Source: Dehalococcoidia bacterium UBA2158 (GTDB lineage: Bacteria; Chloroflexota; Dehalococcoidia; Lucifugimonadales; UBA3495). From it: a DNA stretch of 54,775 nucleotides. The translations under genes were made by a program, and so were the position numbers. The stretch spans positions 112,038 through 166,812 of the forward strand of contig DCWQ01000041.1 of NCBI GenBank assembly GCA_002328185.1, in the 5' to 3' direction. The notes under the pieces are model-generated. The model made no database searches, was not told the DNA's origin, and saw nothing but the letters and a program-made list of their open reading frames with translations. Below, piece after piece: positions 16,023 to 24,414 of this stretch (its first letter is position 1; each line of letters starts with the position of its first letter).

Positions 16023-17687
16023 CTACATCCGGTCCGGGGCGGTCATGCCCATCAGATCTAGGGCACGGCGGAACACGATCTGGGCCGACTCCACCAGCTT
16101 CAACCTGGCGGCGGTCATGGCGTCGTCTTCCTCGTTGGAAGAGACCACCCGGCAGTTCTCGTAGAAGTTGTGGAAGGAGTTGGCCAGTTCCGTGGCGTAA
16201 TGGGGAAGGTGATGCGGCTCCAAAGCCTTGGCCATCTGGTCAACCAACTCCGGAAGCTTCAGCATGGCGCGGATCAGCTCCATCTCGGCGGGGTGGGTCA
16301 GCAGGCTGACATCGCCTTCGCTCCAGTCGATGTTCCGCTCTTTCGCCAGGCTGAGGATGCTGGCGTTCCGGGCGTGGGCGTACTGGACGTAATAGACCGG
16401 GTTCTCCGAAGACTCTTTTTTGGCCAGGTCCAAGTCAAAATCCATCTGGGTCGAAGGAGTCCGGGCAAGAAAAAAGAATCGGCAGGCGTCTACGCCGACT
16501 TCATCGACCAATTCCTTCAGGGTCACGAAGTTTCCTTTGCGCTTGCTCATCCGCTCGCCTAGGGTCACTAACTGAGAGATGAGCACGGTTAGGCGGTCGC
16601 GGTCGATGCCCAACGCTTCGACGGCCGACTTCATTCGCGGCACGTGGCCCTGGTGGTCGGCGCCCCAGATGTCCACCACTGTGTCATAGCCCCGTTTGAC
16701 GAACTTGTTGTAATGATAGGCGATGTCCGAGGCGAAGTAGGTGGGATCACCGTTCGAGCGGACCACGACGTTGTCTTTGTCGTCTCCGAGCATGGTGGAG
16801 TTGAACCAGGTCGCGCCGTCCCGCTCCGACAGGTAGTCATTATCTTGGAGCAGGCCGAGTGCGGTGGCGTATTCTCCCCCCGTGAACAGGGTGCGCTCGC
16901 TGAACCAGTTATCGAACTCGACACCGATCTCGAAAAGGTCTTCCTTGATGGTTGCAACCATCCTCTCGCGGCCGATGTCACCGATCTCTTTAAGTGCCTG
17001 TTCGTCATCTTGGTCGATGAACCGGGTCCCTTCCGAGTCCGCGATTTCCTTGGCTAGGTCGAAGATGTATTCGCCTTCGTAGCCTTTTTCCGGCATCTCA
17101 GCTTCATGGCCCAAAGTCTTCTTGTAGGCGGCGAGGACCGATCTGTAGAACAACTGCATCTGGTTGCCGGCGTCGTTCACATAGTATTCCCGGGTCACGT
17201 CGTATCCGGCGGCCTCCATGATGTTGGCCAGAGCGCTGCCCAGTACGGCGCCGCGGGTATGGCCCACATGGACCGGCCCGGTGGGGTTAACGCTGACGAA
17301 CTCCACCATCATCTTCTGGCCCTGCCCAGACTCGGTGTTGCCAAACTGGTTTCCGGCCTGGCGCACTGTCTCTACTTGCTGTTGTAGCCAGGACTCGTTC
17401 AGGTAGAAATTGATGAACCCGGGCTGCGCGGCTTCAACCCGGTCGATCACGTCGCCGGTGGCGATGCGGGCGGCCAGAGACTGGGCCAATTCTAAGGGAT
17501 TGATCCGGGTGGCGCGGGCTAGCTTTAGGGGCAGGTTGGTGGCGAAATCGCCGTGGTCCGAATTGCCAGGCCGCTCCACTTGAATCTCGGGGATGGTCTC
17601 CAGTCGCAGCACGCCTTCCTGACGGGCGGCCTCCAGGGCCTGGGCCACGATGTGCTGGATGGTTTCGTTCAATAAGGGAGCCGGCAT
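16023..17687 (-). CDS. argS: Arginyl-tRNA synthetase
   Basis: Class I synthetase charging tRNA-Arg. The start used is the ATG at 17685-17687 with GAGGA about ten bases upstream, giving 554 residues; the open frame reaches 17774 and includes another ATG at 17739-17741, but the added residues do not look like ArgS. The N-terminal additional domain (about residues 1-100) contains GDFATNLPLKLAR. The HIGH-type motif is HVGHTRGAVLG, and the KMSKS-type motif is ERMSKRKGNFVTL. The C-terminal DALR anticodon domain ends FRRALDLMGM. The leader contains a GC-rich hairpin at 17733-17753. Confidence 0.95.
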   Translation of the reverse strand: MPAPLLNETIQHIVAQALEAARQEGVLRLETIPEIQVERPGNSDHGDFATNLPLKLARATRINPLELAQSLAARIATGDVIDRVEAAQPGFINFYLNESWLQQQVETVRQAGNQFGNTESGQGQKMMVEFVSVNPTGPVHVGHTRGAVLGSALANIMEAAGYDVTREYYVNDAGNQMQLFYRSVLAAYKKTLGHEAEMPEKGYEGEYIFDLAKEIADSEGTRFIDQDDEQALKEIGDIGRERMVATIKEDLFEIGVEFDNWFSERTLFTGGEYATALGLLQDNDYLSERDGATWFNSTMLGDDKDNVVVRSNGDPTYFASDIAYHYNKFVKRGYDTVVDIWGADHQGHVPRMKSAVEALGIDRDRLTVLISQLVTLGERMSKRKGNFVTLKELVDEVGVDACRFFFLARTPSTQMDFDLDLAKKESSENPVYYVQYAHARNASILSLAKERNIDWSEGDVSLLTHPAEMELIRAMLKLPELVDQMAKALEPHHLPHYATELANSFHNFYENCRVVSSNEEDDAMTAARLKLVESAQIVFRRALDLMGMTAPDRM

Positions 17688-17732
17688 CGGTGCTTGATCC
17701 TCGCGTTTTAGACGACTTATCAAATAACGAAA

Positions 17733-17753
17733 GGCGGCCATACACCGGCCGCC
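17733..17753 (-). promoter_or_regulatory. GC-rich hairpin in the argS leader
   Basis: GGCGGCC and GGCCGCC form seven G-C pairs around a seven-base loop, 46 bases upstream of the chosen argS start. On the minus strand it is followed by TTTCGTTATTTG, a weak U-rich tract, so it may attenuate transcription. It encloses an alternative upstream ATG. Confidence 0.4.
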
Positions 17754-17846
17754 AATGTTGAGTGACGTGGACACATCTTAACACATGGCAGAGTCGTCTC
17801 AGGCACGGATCACGGGCGGAGTTATCGCCGTAACGCCGGCGATTTC

Positions 17847-18861
17847 TTAAGCGCCATCCCGCCCAGCGCCGTCCGCAGACGGGGTTATGGCGTGAGCGCG
17901 GTCCGTGTTGGACTCTTCCGCTGAAACCGAGGTGAATCCTGATTCTCCAGTTTCGAGGACCCGATTCAGAGGACGCTTGTTTACCAGCAATTCCAGGACG
18001 TCGGGGCGAGAGTAGTGGCCGCCTACGTCGCAGCGAGACTTGGCTGCAAGCACCACCTCCACGGACACTTTGGCCGTCAAGATCGTCTCCTCTCCCTACT
18101 CCGGCTCCGCAAGGTATTCGCCATTTGTTCCAATGATCAAATTGCCTCCAGGATGAATGGAATCCGTGAGTTCACGGTAGCACTCGGGCGTGTCATTTTC
18201 TAAACGCATGGCGGCAGGCGCGATTACGTAACAACCTCCTTAACCGGCGAAGGTCCGTGACAAGAGTCGAGCCCTAAGTGCGGCCGTATCGGGACACGAG
18301 GCGATATGAACCTGAGTGCCCTGGGCCATCAAGGCATATGCGGGGAGCAAAACATGTGTTCCCGATAGTTCAAACCGCTGATTCTTCCGTATGGCCGTTG
18401 GTAAACTATCAGGCCGAAACCGTCGCCTTCATCCCAGGCCGTGCGTTCAGTGCTGTTGGGCTTGAGCTTGCGATGGCGTCCGGGTATCTCACCTTCGCGG
18501 CTGATGAACAGCAATGTGCAATAAATGGTGCCCTCGTCCTGCCGTCGAGCTTGACGATCCCAATAACGACATCTATTCCAGCCTGGCGAACGGCAGCGCA
18601 GAGGCGGTCGGTAGTCGAACTTGGAATCTCAGCGCCGTTGGTTATGTACTCCAGAGCCGCCTTCTGTTGGAGTGGCGATCCGGCTGTATCGTGAAAGTAA
18701 GGATGACCAGCCAGCCAGGTCTCTCCGAAGGCAGCAATGGCAGCGCCCTTCTGTGCCGCATCTTCGATAAGTTGACAGGCTTTCTTGGTCGAGGCGTCAC
18801 GATCGAGATAGAATGGCGCCTCCTGGACGGGAGCCAGCTTGAATTCAGAATAGGTTGTCAT
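17847..18861 (-). pseudogene. Nitrilase, decayed (frameshifts, in-frame stop, lost catalytic Cys)
   Basis: Reading the minus strand across frames recovers most of an aliphatic nitrilase. The N-terminus MTTYSEFKLAPVQEAPFYLD begins at 18861 with the Glu motif AFGETWLAGHPYF. A frame change near 18530 leads into GEIPGRHRKLKPNSTERT, with the Lys motif. The Cys motif has decayed to LNYREH where CWEH is expected. A further frame gives AYALMAQGTQVHIAS, then IIGTNGEYLAEPE, an in-frame TAG, and the C-terminal CDVGGHYSRPDVLELLVNKR. The order is that of the intact family, so this is one gene broken several times. It is not expected to be active. Confidence 0.88.
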
Positions 18862-19074
18862 CGTTCGACACCTCTTCGTGGTTATTTCACAACAATATCT
18901 TACGGATGAGTACTCAAATAAAGGGCCACCTGGCTTCATCTAGGCCGGCTCCAATGTCACTTAGGAAATGTTCGGGTCGGAAGACCGCCTGTTACAATTG
19001 CTGCAACGCTGATTTATCTCTGTACCGAGCCTGATTCGACGATTACTCCCTGGCCTACCCGCGGCAAGAAGAAG

Positions 19075-20475
19075 ATGGACCAATCTCAGATAACGCCGCC
19101 CGACTCCCGCACCGAAGACCAGTCCCGGCCACTGGAAGAAGTGATCCAGGAACTGGTAGAGGAACTTGAGCGTCTTTTGGAGTCCGGCCATCGTCTGGAG
19201 GCCCTGGAACGCTTTGGTGGGCTGCACCCTGTGGACCAAGGCGAGGTCCTAGAAGGGTTGCCCCGGGGACTTCGGAGGTCGTTCCTGGACGACCTGGAAG
19301 CATCGGTGGTGGCCGATATCCTGGAATACCTGGAACCCGAGGAGTCGGCCGAACTGATCGGCGACCGGGAACCGGCGGAATTGGCCGAGGTCCTGGACCT
19401 GACCGACGCTGACGTGGCCGTGGACCTGCTACAGCAGATACCGGAGGAGAAGCAACAAGAAACCCTTGAGGCCATGGCCGACCCGGCCGAGGTAACCGAA
19501 CTCCTCCAATACCAGGATGACACCGCCGGTGGTCTGATGACCTCCGATTACCCGGTGGTGAGCGAGACCACGAACACCCCCAACGCTCTGGACCAACTCC
19601 GGTTGCTAGGCCCCGACGCCGAGGATATCAACTCGGTGCTGGTGGTGGACGATCAACGCCGTCTGGTTGGGTCACTTAGCATCACCCGGCTGGCCCTTGC
19701 CCGTTCCAGTGCCATGGTCGGCGACATCATGGACCGGGACATCGACTCAGTTTCGTCCGAGACCGACCAGGAAGAGTGCGCCAGGGTGATGCAGCGCTAC
19801 AACCTGAACCTGCTTCCTGTGCTGGACGGGGAGGGCCGCCTCACCGGTGTGATCCTGGCCGAGGACCTGGTGGACGTGGTCGCGGAAGAGGCCACGGAAG
19901 ACATGTTCCGAATCGCCAGCGTAGGCGGGGAACGAATCCCCGGACCCCTGACTAATTCCCTCTGCAGCAGGCTGCCTTGGTTGTACATCAACCTAACCAC
20001 AGCCTTCTTGGCGGCAGTAATGGTCAGCCTATTTGAGGACACCATCGCCAGAGTTGTGGCACTGGCGGTCTTCCTGCCGGTGGTCGCCAGTCAAGGTGGT
20101 ATCGGCGGCACCCAGACCGTGACGCTCGTCGTCCGCAGCATGGCCCTGGGTGAGGTTCCAAGCCGTCTTGGGCTTCGGCTTCTGGCGCGGGAGTTAGCTT
20201 TGGGACTGATTCACGGAGTGGCCTTGGGGGTGGTGGTCGGCTTCATAGCCTACCTCTGGAAGGGGAATTTCACCCTCGGGGTGGTGCTGGGCCTGGCGAT
20301 GCTGGGTAACATGCTGGTTGCTGGGATGTTCGGCGCCGGAGTGCCGTTGTTGTTGCGGCAACTGCGGCTGGATCCGGCGGTGTCCTCTGCGGTCTTCGTC
20401 ACCACTTTTACTGACGTGATCGGCTTCGTCCTGTTCCTCGGCCTGGCGACCATTTTCGTGGACCACCTGGTTTGA
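19075..20475 (+). CDS. mgtE: MgtE-type magnesium transporter
   Basis: The 466-residue protein has the full MgtE layout: a cytoplasmic superhelical N domain (about residues 20-130, rich in LEPEESAEL and similar repeats), a DDTAGGLMTSDY linker, two CBS domains (about 140-255, including NSVLVVDDQRRLVG and LNLLPVLDGEGRLTGVI) and a C-terminal domain of five membrane helices. That domain contains LPWLYINLTTAF, VVASQGGIGGTQTVTL and TTFTDVIGFVLFLGLA, which hold pore and Mg-binding residues. It is a Mg-gated channel in the inner membrane. ATG at 19075; the S51 gene follows after 32 bases. Confidence 0.95.
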   Translation: MDQSQITPPDSRTEDQSRPLEEVIQELVEELERLLESGHRLEALERFGGLHPVDQGEVLEGLPRGLRRSFLDDLEASVVADILEYLEPEESAELIGDREPAELAEVLDLTDADVAVDLLQQIPEEKQQETLEAMADPAEVTELLQYQDDTAGGLMTSDYPVVSETTNTPNALDQLRLLGPDAEDINSVLVVDDQRRLVGSLSITRLALARSSAMVGDIMDRDIDSVSSETDQEECARVMQRYNLNLLPVLDGEGRLTGVILAEDLVDVVAEEATEDMFRIASVGGERIPGPLTNSLCSRLPWLYINLTTAFLAAVMVSLFEDTIARVVALAVFLPVVASQGGIGGTQTVTLVVRSMALGEVPSRLGLRLLARELALGLIHGVALGVVVGFIAYLWKGNFTLGVVLGLAMLGNMLVAGMFGAGVPLLLRQLRLDPAVSSAVFVTTFTDVIGFVLFLGLATIFVDHLV

Positions 20476-20507
20476 TCCGTAAACACAAATAGACAAGAGA
20501 TGAAGAT

Positions 20508-21194
20508 ATGCCCGGACAGATAGGCCTGGTTGGTGGCGATGAGTTCAGGACCGGCTGTGAAGACATGGACCGTGAGATCATGCGCGTCTCAGGCAATGAC
20601 CCGGCCAAAGTGGTTGTTATTCCCACCGCAGCGGTCACCGGGCCGGGCAAGGCCGCCAACGACGGCGCAACCCACTTCGGGGTACTGGGCGGCGACTCCA
20701 GTCAACTGATGCTTCTGGAACGGGGCCATGCTGAAGACCCGGACTTCTTCGCCCCCGCGACACTGGCCGACGTGGTCTACTTCACCGGCGGCAGCCCAGA
20801 ACACCTCCTAGAGACAATCGCCGATTCCCCATTTTTGAAGGCGGTATTGGCTTCGGTGGAAGGAGGGTCTGTTTTAGCGGGCTCCAGCGCTGGGGCGATG
20901 GTCATGGGGTCCATGATGCGCCGTCCCCGGGCCGGAGGATGGGTCGAGGCCCTGGGCTTGGTTCCGGGCGTCGCTGTTCTGCCCCACCACGAGCGGCATG
21001 ACCAGGCCGAGACATCTTCAAATCTACAAGAATCTGCGCCCAGTGGACTGACTTTCCTGGGAATAGACGCCCGCACCGGCTGCCTGGGCACACCCGGAAA
21101 CTGGCTGGTTGTCGGCTCCGGCAGGGTGACCGTTTACCAGGGCTCCGAGTGGCAAATCTTCAACTCCGGAGACAAGCTCCCCACCGGGTTCTAA
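20508..21194 (+). CDS. Peptidase S51 / cyanophycinase-like protein
   Basis: A 228-residue class-I glutamine-amidotransferase-like fold. The start is strand-like (IGLVGGDEF), VVVIPTAA follows, then YFTGGSPEHL and the nucleophile region LAGSSAGAMVMG with Ser near residue 127, as in dipeptidase E and cyanophycinase. A His motif, LPHHERHD, lies near residue 170. Cyanophycinases are longer, so a small peptidase acting on Asp-containing or isoaspartyl dipeptides is a fair alternative. Its short distance to mgtE suggests co-transcription, with no obvious functional link. Confidence 0.82.
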   Translation: MPGQIGLVGGDEFRTGCEDMDREIMRVSGNDPAKVVVIPTAAVTGPGKAANDGATHFGVLGGDSSQLMLLERGHAEDPDFFAPATLADVVYFTGGSPEHLLETIADSPFLKAVLASVEGGSVLAGSSAGAMVMGSMMRRPRAGGWVEALGLVPGVAVLPHHERHDQAETSSNLQESAPSGLTFLGIDARTGCLGTPGNWLVVGSGRVTVYQGSEWQIFNSGDKLPTGF

Positions 21195-21242
21195 CCCGCG
21201 TTACGGCGTTTTCCTAAAGTCTGGCTTGGGCTTTGGTGTTTC

Positions 21243-21285
21243 GTTAACATAAAAGTATATGAGTTAACAAATGTTGTCTTAACAT
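21243..21285. promoter_or_regulatory. Three TTAACA words upstream of the MarR gene
   Basis: GTTAACA occurs at 21243-21249 and 21263-21269, and TTAACAT at 21279-21285, with ATGTTG between the last two. The AT-rich stretch ends 15 bases before the MarR start and would suit promoter and operator sites for autoregulation. This is a pattern only; no factor is identified. Confidence 0.35.
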
Positions 21286-21299
21286 TAAATGTTTCTGAC

Positions 21300-21683
21300 A
21301 TGACGATGAAAGCTGAATCCTCGACGGACTGGACGGCCCAAAACCATCTTGCTTACTGGGTTGGGACTCTAGGGTCGGCGATGCGCAAAGGCCTGGAAGG
21401 CGAGCTGGTGCCCATGGGTGTTAGGCCTAGGCAGTGGGGAATCCTGGAGGCGACATTCTCGTGCAACGCCGATACTTTGACCGCGTTGGCCCGAATCATT
21501 CCCGTTGATGCGGCAGCCATCAGCCGGCAACTGGACAAACGTCAACAACGGCGTCTGGTCCGGCGCAGGCGTCTCAGGTCGGACCACCGGATGGTCCGCA
21601 TCGAATTGACCGCCCCTGGCTTACTTCCGCCGCTCCCGCAGCTTCTCGTAGACGGCTTCCGGTTGTACGCCGGTGGCGGCTAG
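21300..21683 (+). pseudogene. MarR-family regulator, C-terminally truncated
   Basis: Residues 1 to about 107 match a MarR winged helix: LAYWVGTLGSAMRKGLEGEL (helix 1), VRPRQWGILEATF, LTALARIIPVDAAAISRQLD (recognition helix) and the wing RRLRSDHRMVRIELTAPG. MarR proteins then need a long C-terminal dimerisation helix. Here the frame instead runs for about 20 residues antisense to the end of hisIE and stops, and that tail is not MarR-like. The gene was probably cut by a rearrangement at about 21620. It might still give a DNA-binding fragment, but dimerisation is doubtful. Confidence 0.75.
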
Positions 21684-22241
21684 GAGGACCAGCGTATGGT
21701 AGAGCAGATCGGCGATCTCTCCGGGCAGGTTTTCATTGTCCTTGATGGACGCGGCGATGGCAGTCTCTCCGGCTTCCTCAACCACCTTCTGGGCGATGCG
21801 CGGCACGCCCTCTTGGAACAGTGAGGCGGTGTAGCTGCCCCCCGGCATCTCTTGTTGACGGTCCTTGATCAGAGCGAATAGTTCGCCCAAGACGCTAGGG
21901 CCTGACTCTGTTTCTTCATATTCTTCTGGGAGGCCCTCCAACTTGTTGAAAAAACACGAAACTTCGCCGGTGTGGCAGGCCGGGCCGTCGGGGTCGACCT
22001 TCAAGAGAATGGTGTCAGCGTCGCAGTCTAAATAGGCCTCTTTCAAGTTCAGGTAATTTCCGGACATCTCGCCCTTGTGCCATAAGTCTTCTCGGCTCCG
22101 GCTGTAGAACCAGACCTGGACGCCCTCCACCGTGCGCTTCAATGACCCCGGGTTCATGTAGCCCATCATCAAGACTTCGCCGGTGTTGGCGTCTTGGGCA
22201 ATAGCGGGCAGCAGGCCCTGTTCGTTGAGTTTCACTATCAT
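21621..22241 (-). CDS. hisIE: Bifunctional phosphoribosyl-AMP cyclohydrolase / phosphoribosyl-ATP pyrophosphatase
   Basis: Second and third steps of histidine synthesis in one chain of 206 residues. The HisI part (about 1-108) has GEVLMMGYMN, WFYSRSREDLWHKGE, the metal-binding CDADTILLKV and GPACHTGEVSCF. The HisE part (about 115-206) has SYTASLFQEG and QKVVEEAGETAIAA with the acidic metal ligands, then EIADLLYHTLVLL. ATG at 22239-22241. It is the last gene of the hisF-HAD-hisIE run (33-base gap to the HAD gene) and overlaps the truncated MarR frame at its 3-prime end. Confidence 0.95.
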   Translation of the reverse strand: MIVKLNEQGLLPAIAQDANTGEVLMMGYMNPGSLKRTVEGVQVWFYSRSREDLWHKGEMSGNYLNLKEAYLDCDADTILLKVDPDGPACHTGEVSCFFNKLEGLPEEYEETESGPSVLGELFALIKDRQQEMPGGSYTASLFQEGVPRIAQKVVEEAGETAIAASIKDNENLPGEIADLLYHTLVLLAATGVQPEAVYEKLRERRK

Positions 22242-22274
22242 AATTTGCCTTTCGTATATCGCGCCGATTTGGGG

Positions 22275-22982
22275 CTAGGTTGCCAGGTCGTTGGCCAAGA
22301 GCTTGGGCAACTCCAACAGGCTGGATATCTGGTGGGACGGGGCCGGAAGATTGGAGTCCAAGGGCGTGTGGTTCCGGTTGATCCACACTGGGTGCATGCC
22401 GGCTTGGGAGGGGCCCATGACGTCCTCCAACTGCCGGTCTCCCACATAGGCAGTCTCCCCTGGAGTCACGCCCAACTGTGAAAGCATCATCTCGAAGAGC
22501 TCGGGCCGGGGTTTGTAGATCTGGGCTTGTTCCGAAGTGAGAATGATGTCGAAACCGACCTCCAGCAACTCCAGATTGGGCAGCAAGAAGCCATCGTCGG
22601 CGTTGGACAAGATTCCCGTCTGGCACCGCTGCTGGACCTCAGCCACTGCGTCGTCAGTCTCTGGATAGGGGTCGCGCTGGGACACGTCGCGGAAGAATTG
22701 CTCCGTGGCCGCCTGGGAGTCGCCGTCCAGGTCGAGCATTGAGAAAGAGAGGTCGAATCCGCCTTTCCAGGCGCTGAAATAATTCTGAAACGGCAGGTTG
22801 GGGTCCAACCGGGTCTTCTGGAACACGGCTTCGGCGGGCATCCAGCTGTCCCATAGTTCATCAACGGTGGTGTCCAGCCCCTGCTGATCGATGATCTTGG
22901 CGAAGCTGCTCTTGCCCATCCCGTGGGGGTTCTGTACCAGCGTTTCATACATGTCGAAGATTACTGTTGTGATTCGAGGCAT
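22275..22982 (-). CDS. HAD-family hydrolase inside a his gene run
   Basis: The 235-residue protein has motif I TVIFDMYETLV, motif II Ser in GILSNADDG, motif III Lys in IYKPRPELF and motif IV AYVGDRQLEDVMG. It lies between hisF (34 bases away) and hisIE (33 bases) on the same strand, which raises the possibility that it is the missing histidinol-phosphate phosphatase. Against this, the second Asp of motif I is Tyr (DMYET), as in haloacid-dehalogenase-type members, so ordinary phosphatase chemistry would need another acid/base residue. The position is suggestive; the function is not proven. Confidence 0.82.
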   Translation of the reverse strand: MPRITTVIFDMYETLVQNPHGMGKSSFAKIIDQQGLDTTVDELWDSWMPAEAVFQKTRLDPNLPFQNYFSAWKGGFDLSFSMLDLDGDSQAATEQFFRDVSQRDPYPETDDAVAEVQQRCQTGILSNADDGFLLPNLELLEVGFDIILTSEQAQIYKPRPELFEMMLSQLGVTPGETAYVGDRQLEDVMGPSQAGMHPVWINRNHTPLDSNLPAPSHQISSLLELPKLLANDLAT

Positions 22983-23016
22983 CTGTAGCTACCTAAATAG
23001 TTGATTGACCCGCGCG

Positions 23017-23844
23017 TCAGGCTGGCGGCTGATATTTCGGCCTGACCGGGACCCCCTTTCCTTTGAGGTATTCCTTGGCCTGGTCGATGGTAAACGTCCC
23101 AAAGTGGAAGATGCTAGCGGCCAGAACGGCGTCAGCCTTCCCTTGGTCTAAGGCTTGGTAGAGGTGCTCCAGCTCTCCGGCGCCGCCGCTGGCGATCACC
23201 GGGACCGGCAACGCCTCGGAGATTGCCCGGGTCAAGTCCAGGTCGTACCCCGACAATTGGCCGTCTTCGTCCATGCTGGTGAGCAGTATCTCGCCCGCAC
23301 CAAGTTCCACCGCCCTGATTGCCCATTTTACCGCGTCCAAGCCGACGGGTGTGCGTCCGCCGTGGGTGTATACCTGCCACTTCGAACTGTCGTCCAGGGC
23401 TAGACCGGCGTCCTCCGGAACGGGTCCTTCTTCCGATGAGCTGACCCGTTTGGCGTCGATGGCGACCACGATGCACTGGTTGCCAAAGGACGCCGCGCCC
23501 TGCTTGACCAACTCGGGGTTGTTGACTGCGGCGGTGTTCATGCCGACTTTGTCTGCGCCCGCCTTCAGCATCTGGCGGACGTCCTCCACGGAACGGACCC
23601 CGCCGCCAACTGTTAGGGGGATGAAAACCTGCTCCGACACCCGTTGCACCACATCAACCATGGTGTCCCTGGAGTCGGAACTGGCGGTAATGTCCAGAAA
23701 AACCAGTTCGTCGCCGCCTTGCTGGTCATAAAAGGCAGCCAATTCCGCCGGGTCTCCGGCGTCGCGGAGCTCGACGAAGCTAACGCCTTTGACCACCCGG
23801 CCACCGTCCACGTCCAGGCACGGGATTATGCGTTTAGTCAGCAC
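23017..23844 (-). CDS. hisF: Imidazole glycerol phosphate synthase, cyclase subunit
   Basis: Makes IGP and AICAR from PRFAR with ammonia supplied by HisH. The TIM barrel has the catalytic Asp in IIPCLDVDGGRVVKG (residue 11) and in VVAIDAKR (near 130), VGGGVRSVEDV, and the phosphate site ASGGAGELEH. GTG at 23842-23844 is the start. At 275 residues it is about 20 longer than usual, because an acidic insertion (about residues 135-155, SEEGPVPEDAG) separates AIDAKRV from WQVYTHGGR. hisH is not adjacent. First gene of a hisF-HAD-hisIE run. Confidence 0.95.
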   Translation of the reverse strand: MLTKRIIPCLDVDGGRVVKGVSFVELRDAGDPAELAAFYDQQGGDELVFLDITASSDSRDTMVDVVQRVSEQVFIPLTVGGGVRSVEDVRQMLKAGADKVGMNTAAVNNPELVKQGAASFGNQCIVVAIDAKRVSSSEEGPVPEDAGLALDDSSKWQVYTHGGRTPVGLDAVKWAIRAVELGAGEILLTSMDEDGQLSGYDLDLTRAISEALPVPVIASGGAGELEHLYQALDQGKADAVLAASIFHFGTFTIDQAKEYLKGKGVPVRPKYQPPA

Positions 23845-23992
23845 GATAGGATTGGATCTCCAGGGGAATCAAAGGCTTCTCAGGTCGTACAAGCAGTATA
23901 ACACCGTGCCTGGGCCGGCTTTGAAATGTCACCCCCATTGGCGCGGTTGACTGCCTGCGCTAAAATGTGCCTACTTTTTATCGGAGGGAATC

Positions 23993-24391
23993 ATGGCCAT
24001 ATCACTTGACGAAGCAAACAAGATAGTTGCGGGTGCCATCGCTAAAGCCAACGAGTTGAACATCAAGATCAATGTCGCGGTCGTCGACGCCGGCGGACGG
24101 CTCTTAGCCTTCAACCGCATGGACGGCGCCATCTGGGGCGGAGCTTATGGCTCTCAGGGCAAGGCAGTCGCTTCGGCAGCGTTCGGCCGGAGCAGCGGCG
24201 AGCTCCAAGAGCGGTCAGAATCGCCGATCATGAAAGGCATCCTCTCTGCCGAAGGTGGTCACGGAATCCCGAGCCAGGGCGGACTGCCCGTTAGGCGCAA
24301 CGGCGTGGTTGACGGAGCAGTCGGCGTCGGCGGCGGCACCAGTCAGGAAGACGAGGACTGCTCTGCGGCTGGAATCGCAACAATCTCTTAA
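23993..24391 (+). CDS. GlcG/HbpS-family heme-degrading-like protein
   Basis: A 132-residue protein of the DUF336/GlcG group. It begins with the amphipathic helix ISLDEANKIVAGAIAKANEL, then the core strand INVAVVDAGGRLLAFNRMDGA, a KAVASAAF helix and the glycine-rich GGLPVRRNGVVDGAVGVGG. GGAGGG lies six bases upstream of the ATG. Members bind small molecules or heme, or sit beside glycolate oxidase genes; here no such neighbour is present, so the role is open. It is divergent from hisF. Confidence 0.85.
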   Translation: MAISLDEANKIVAGAIAKANELNIKINVAVVDAGGRLLAFNRMDGAIWGGAYGSQGKAVASAAFGRSSGELQERSESPIMKGILSAEGGHGIPSQGGLPVRRNGVVDGAVGVGGGTSQEDEDCSAAGIATIS

Positions 24392-24414
24392 GGGGTAGGG
24401 GGCGTTTAGGGCCT

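Noticed and set aside
17950..18020. Reading the TAG in the nitrilase as pyrrolysine or a recoded codon
   Set aside because: The gene also has frameshifts and a lost catalytic Cys, so decay explains everything.
18862..19074. Magnesium riboswitch ahead of mgtE
   Set aside because: The 213-base gap was looked at for an M-box-like set of helices; no convincing conserved core was seen by eye.
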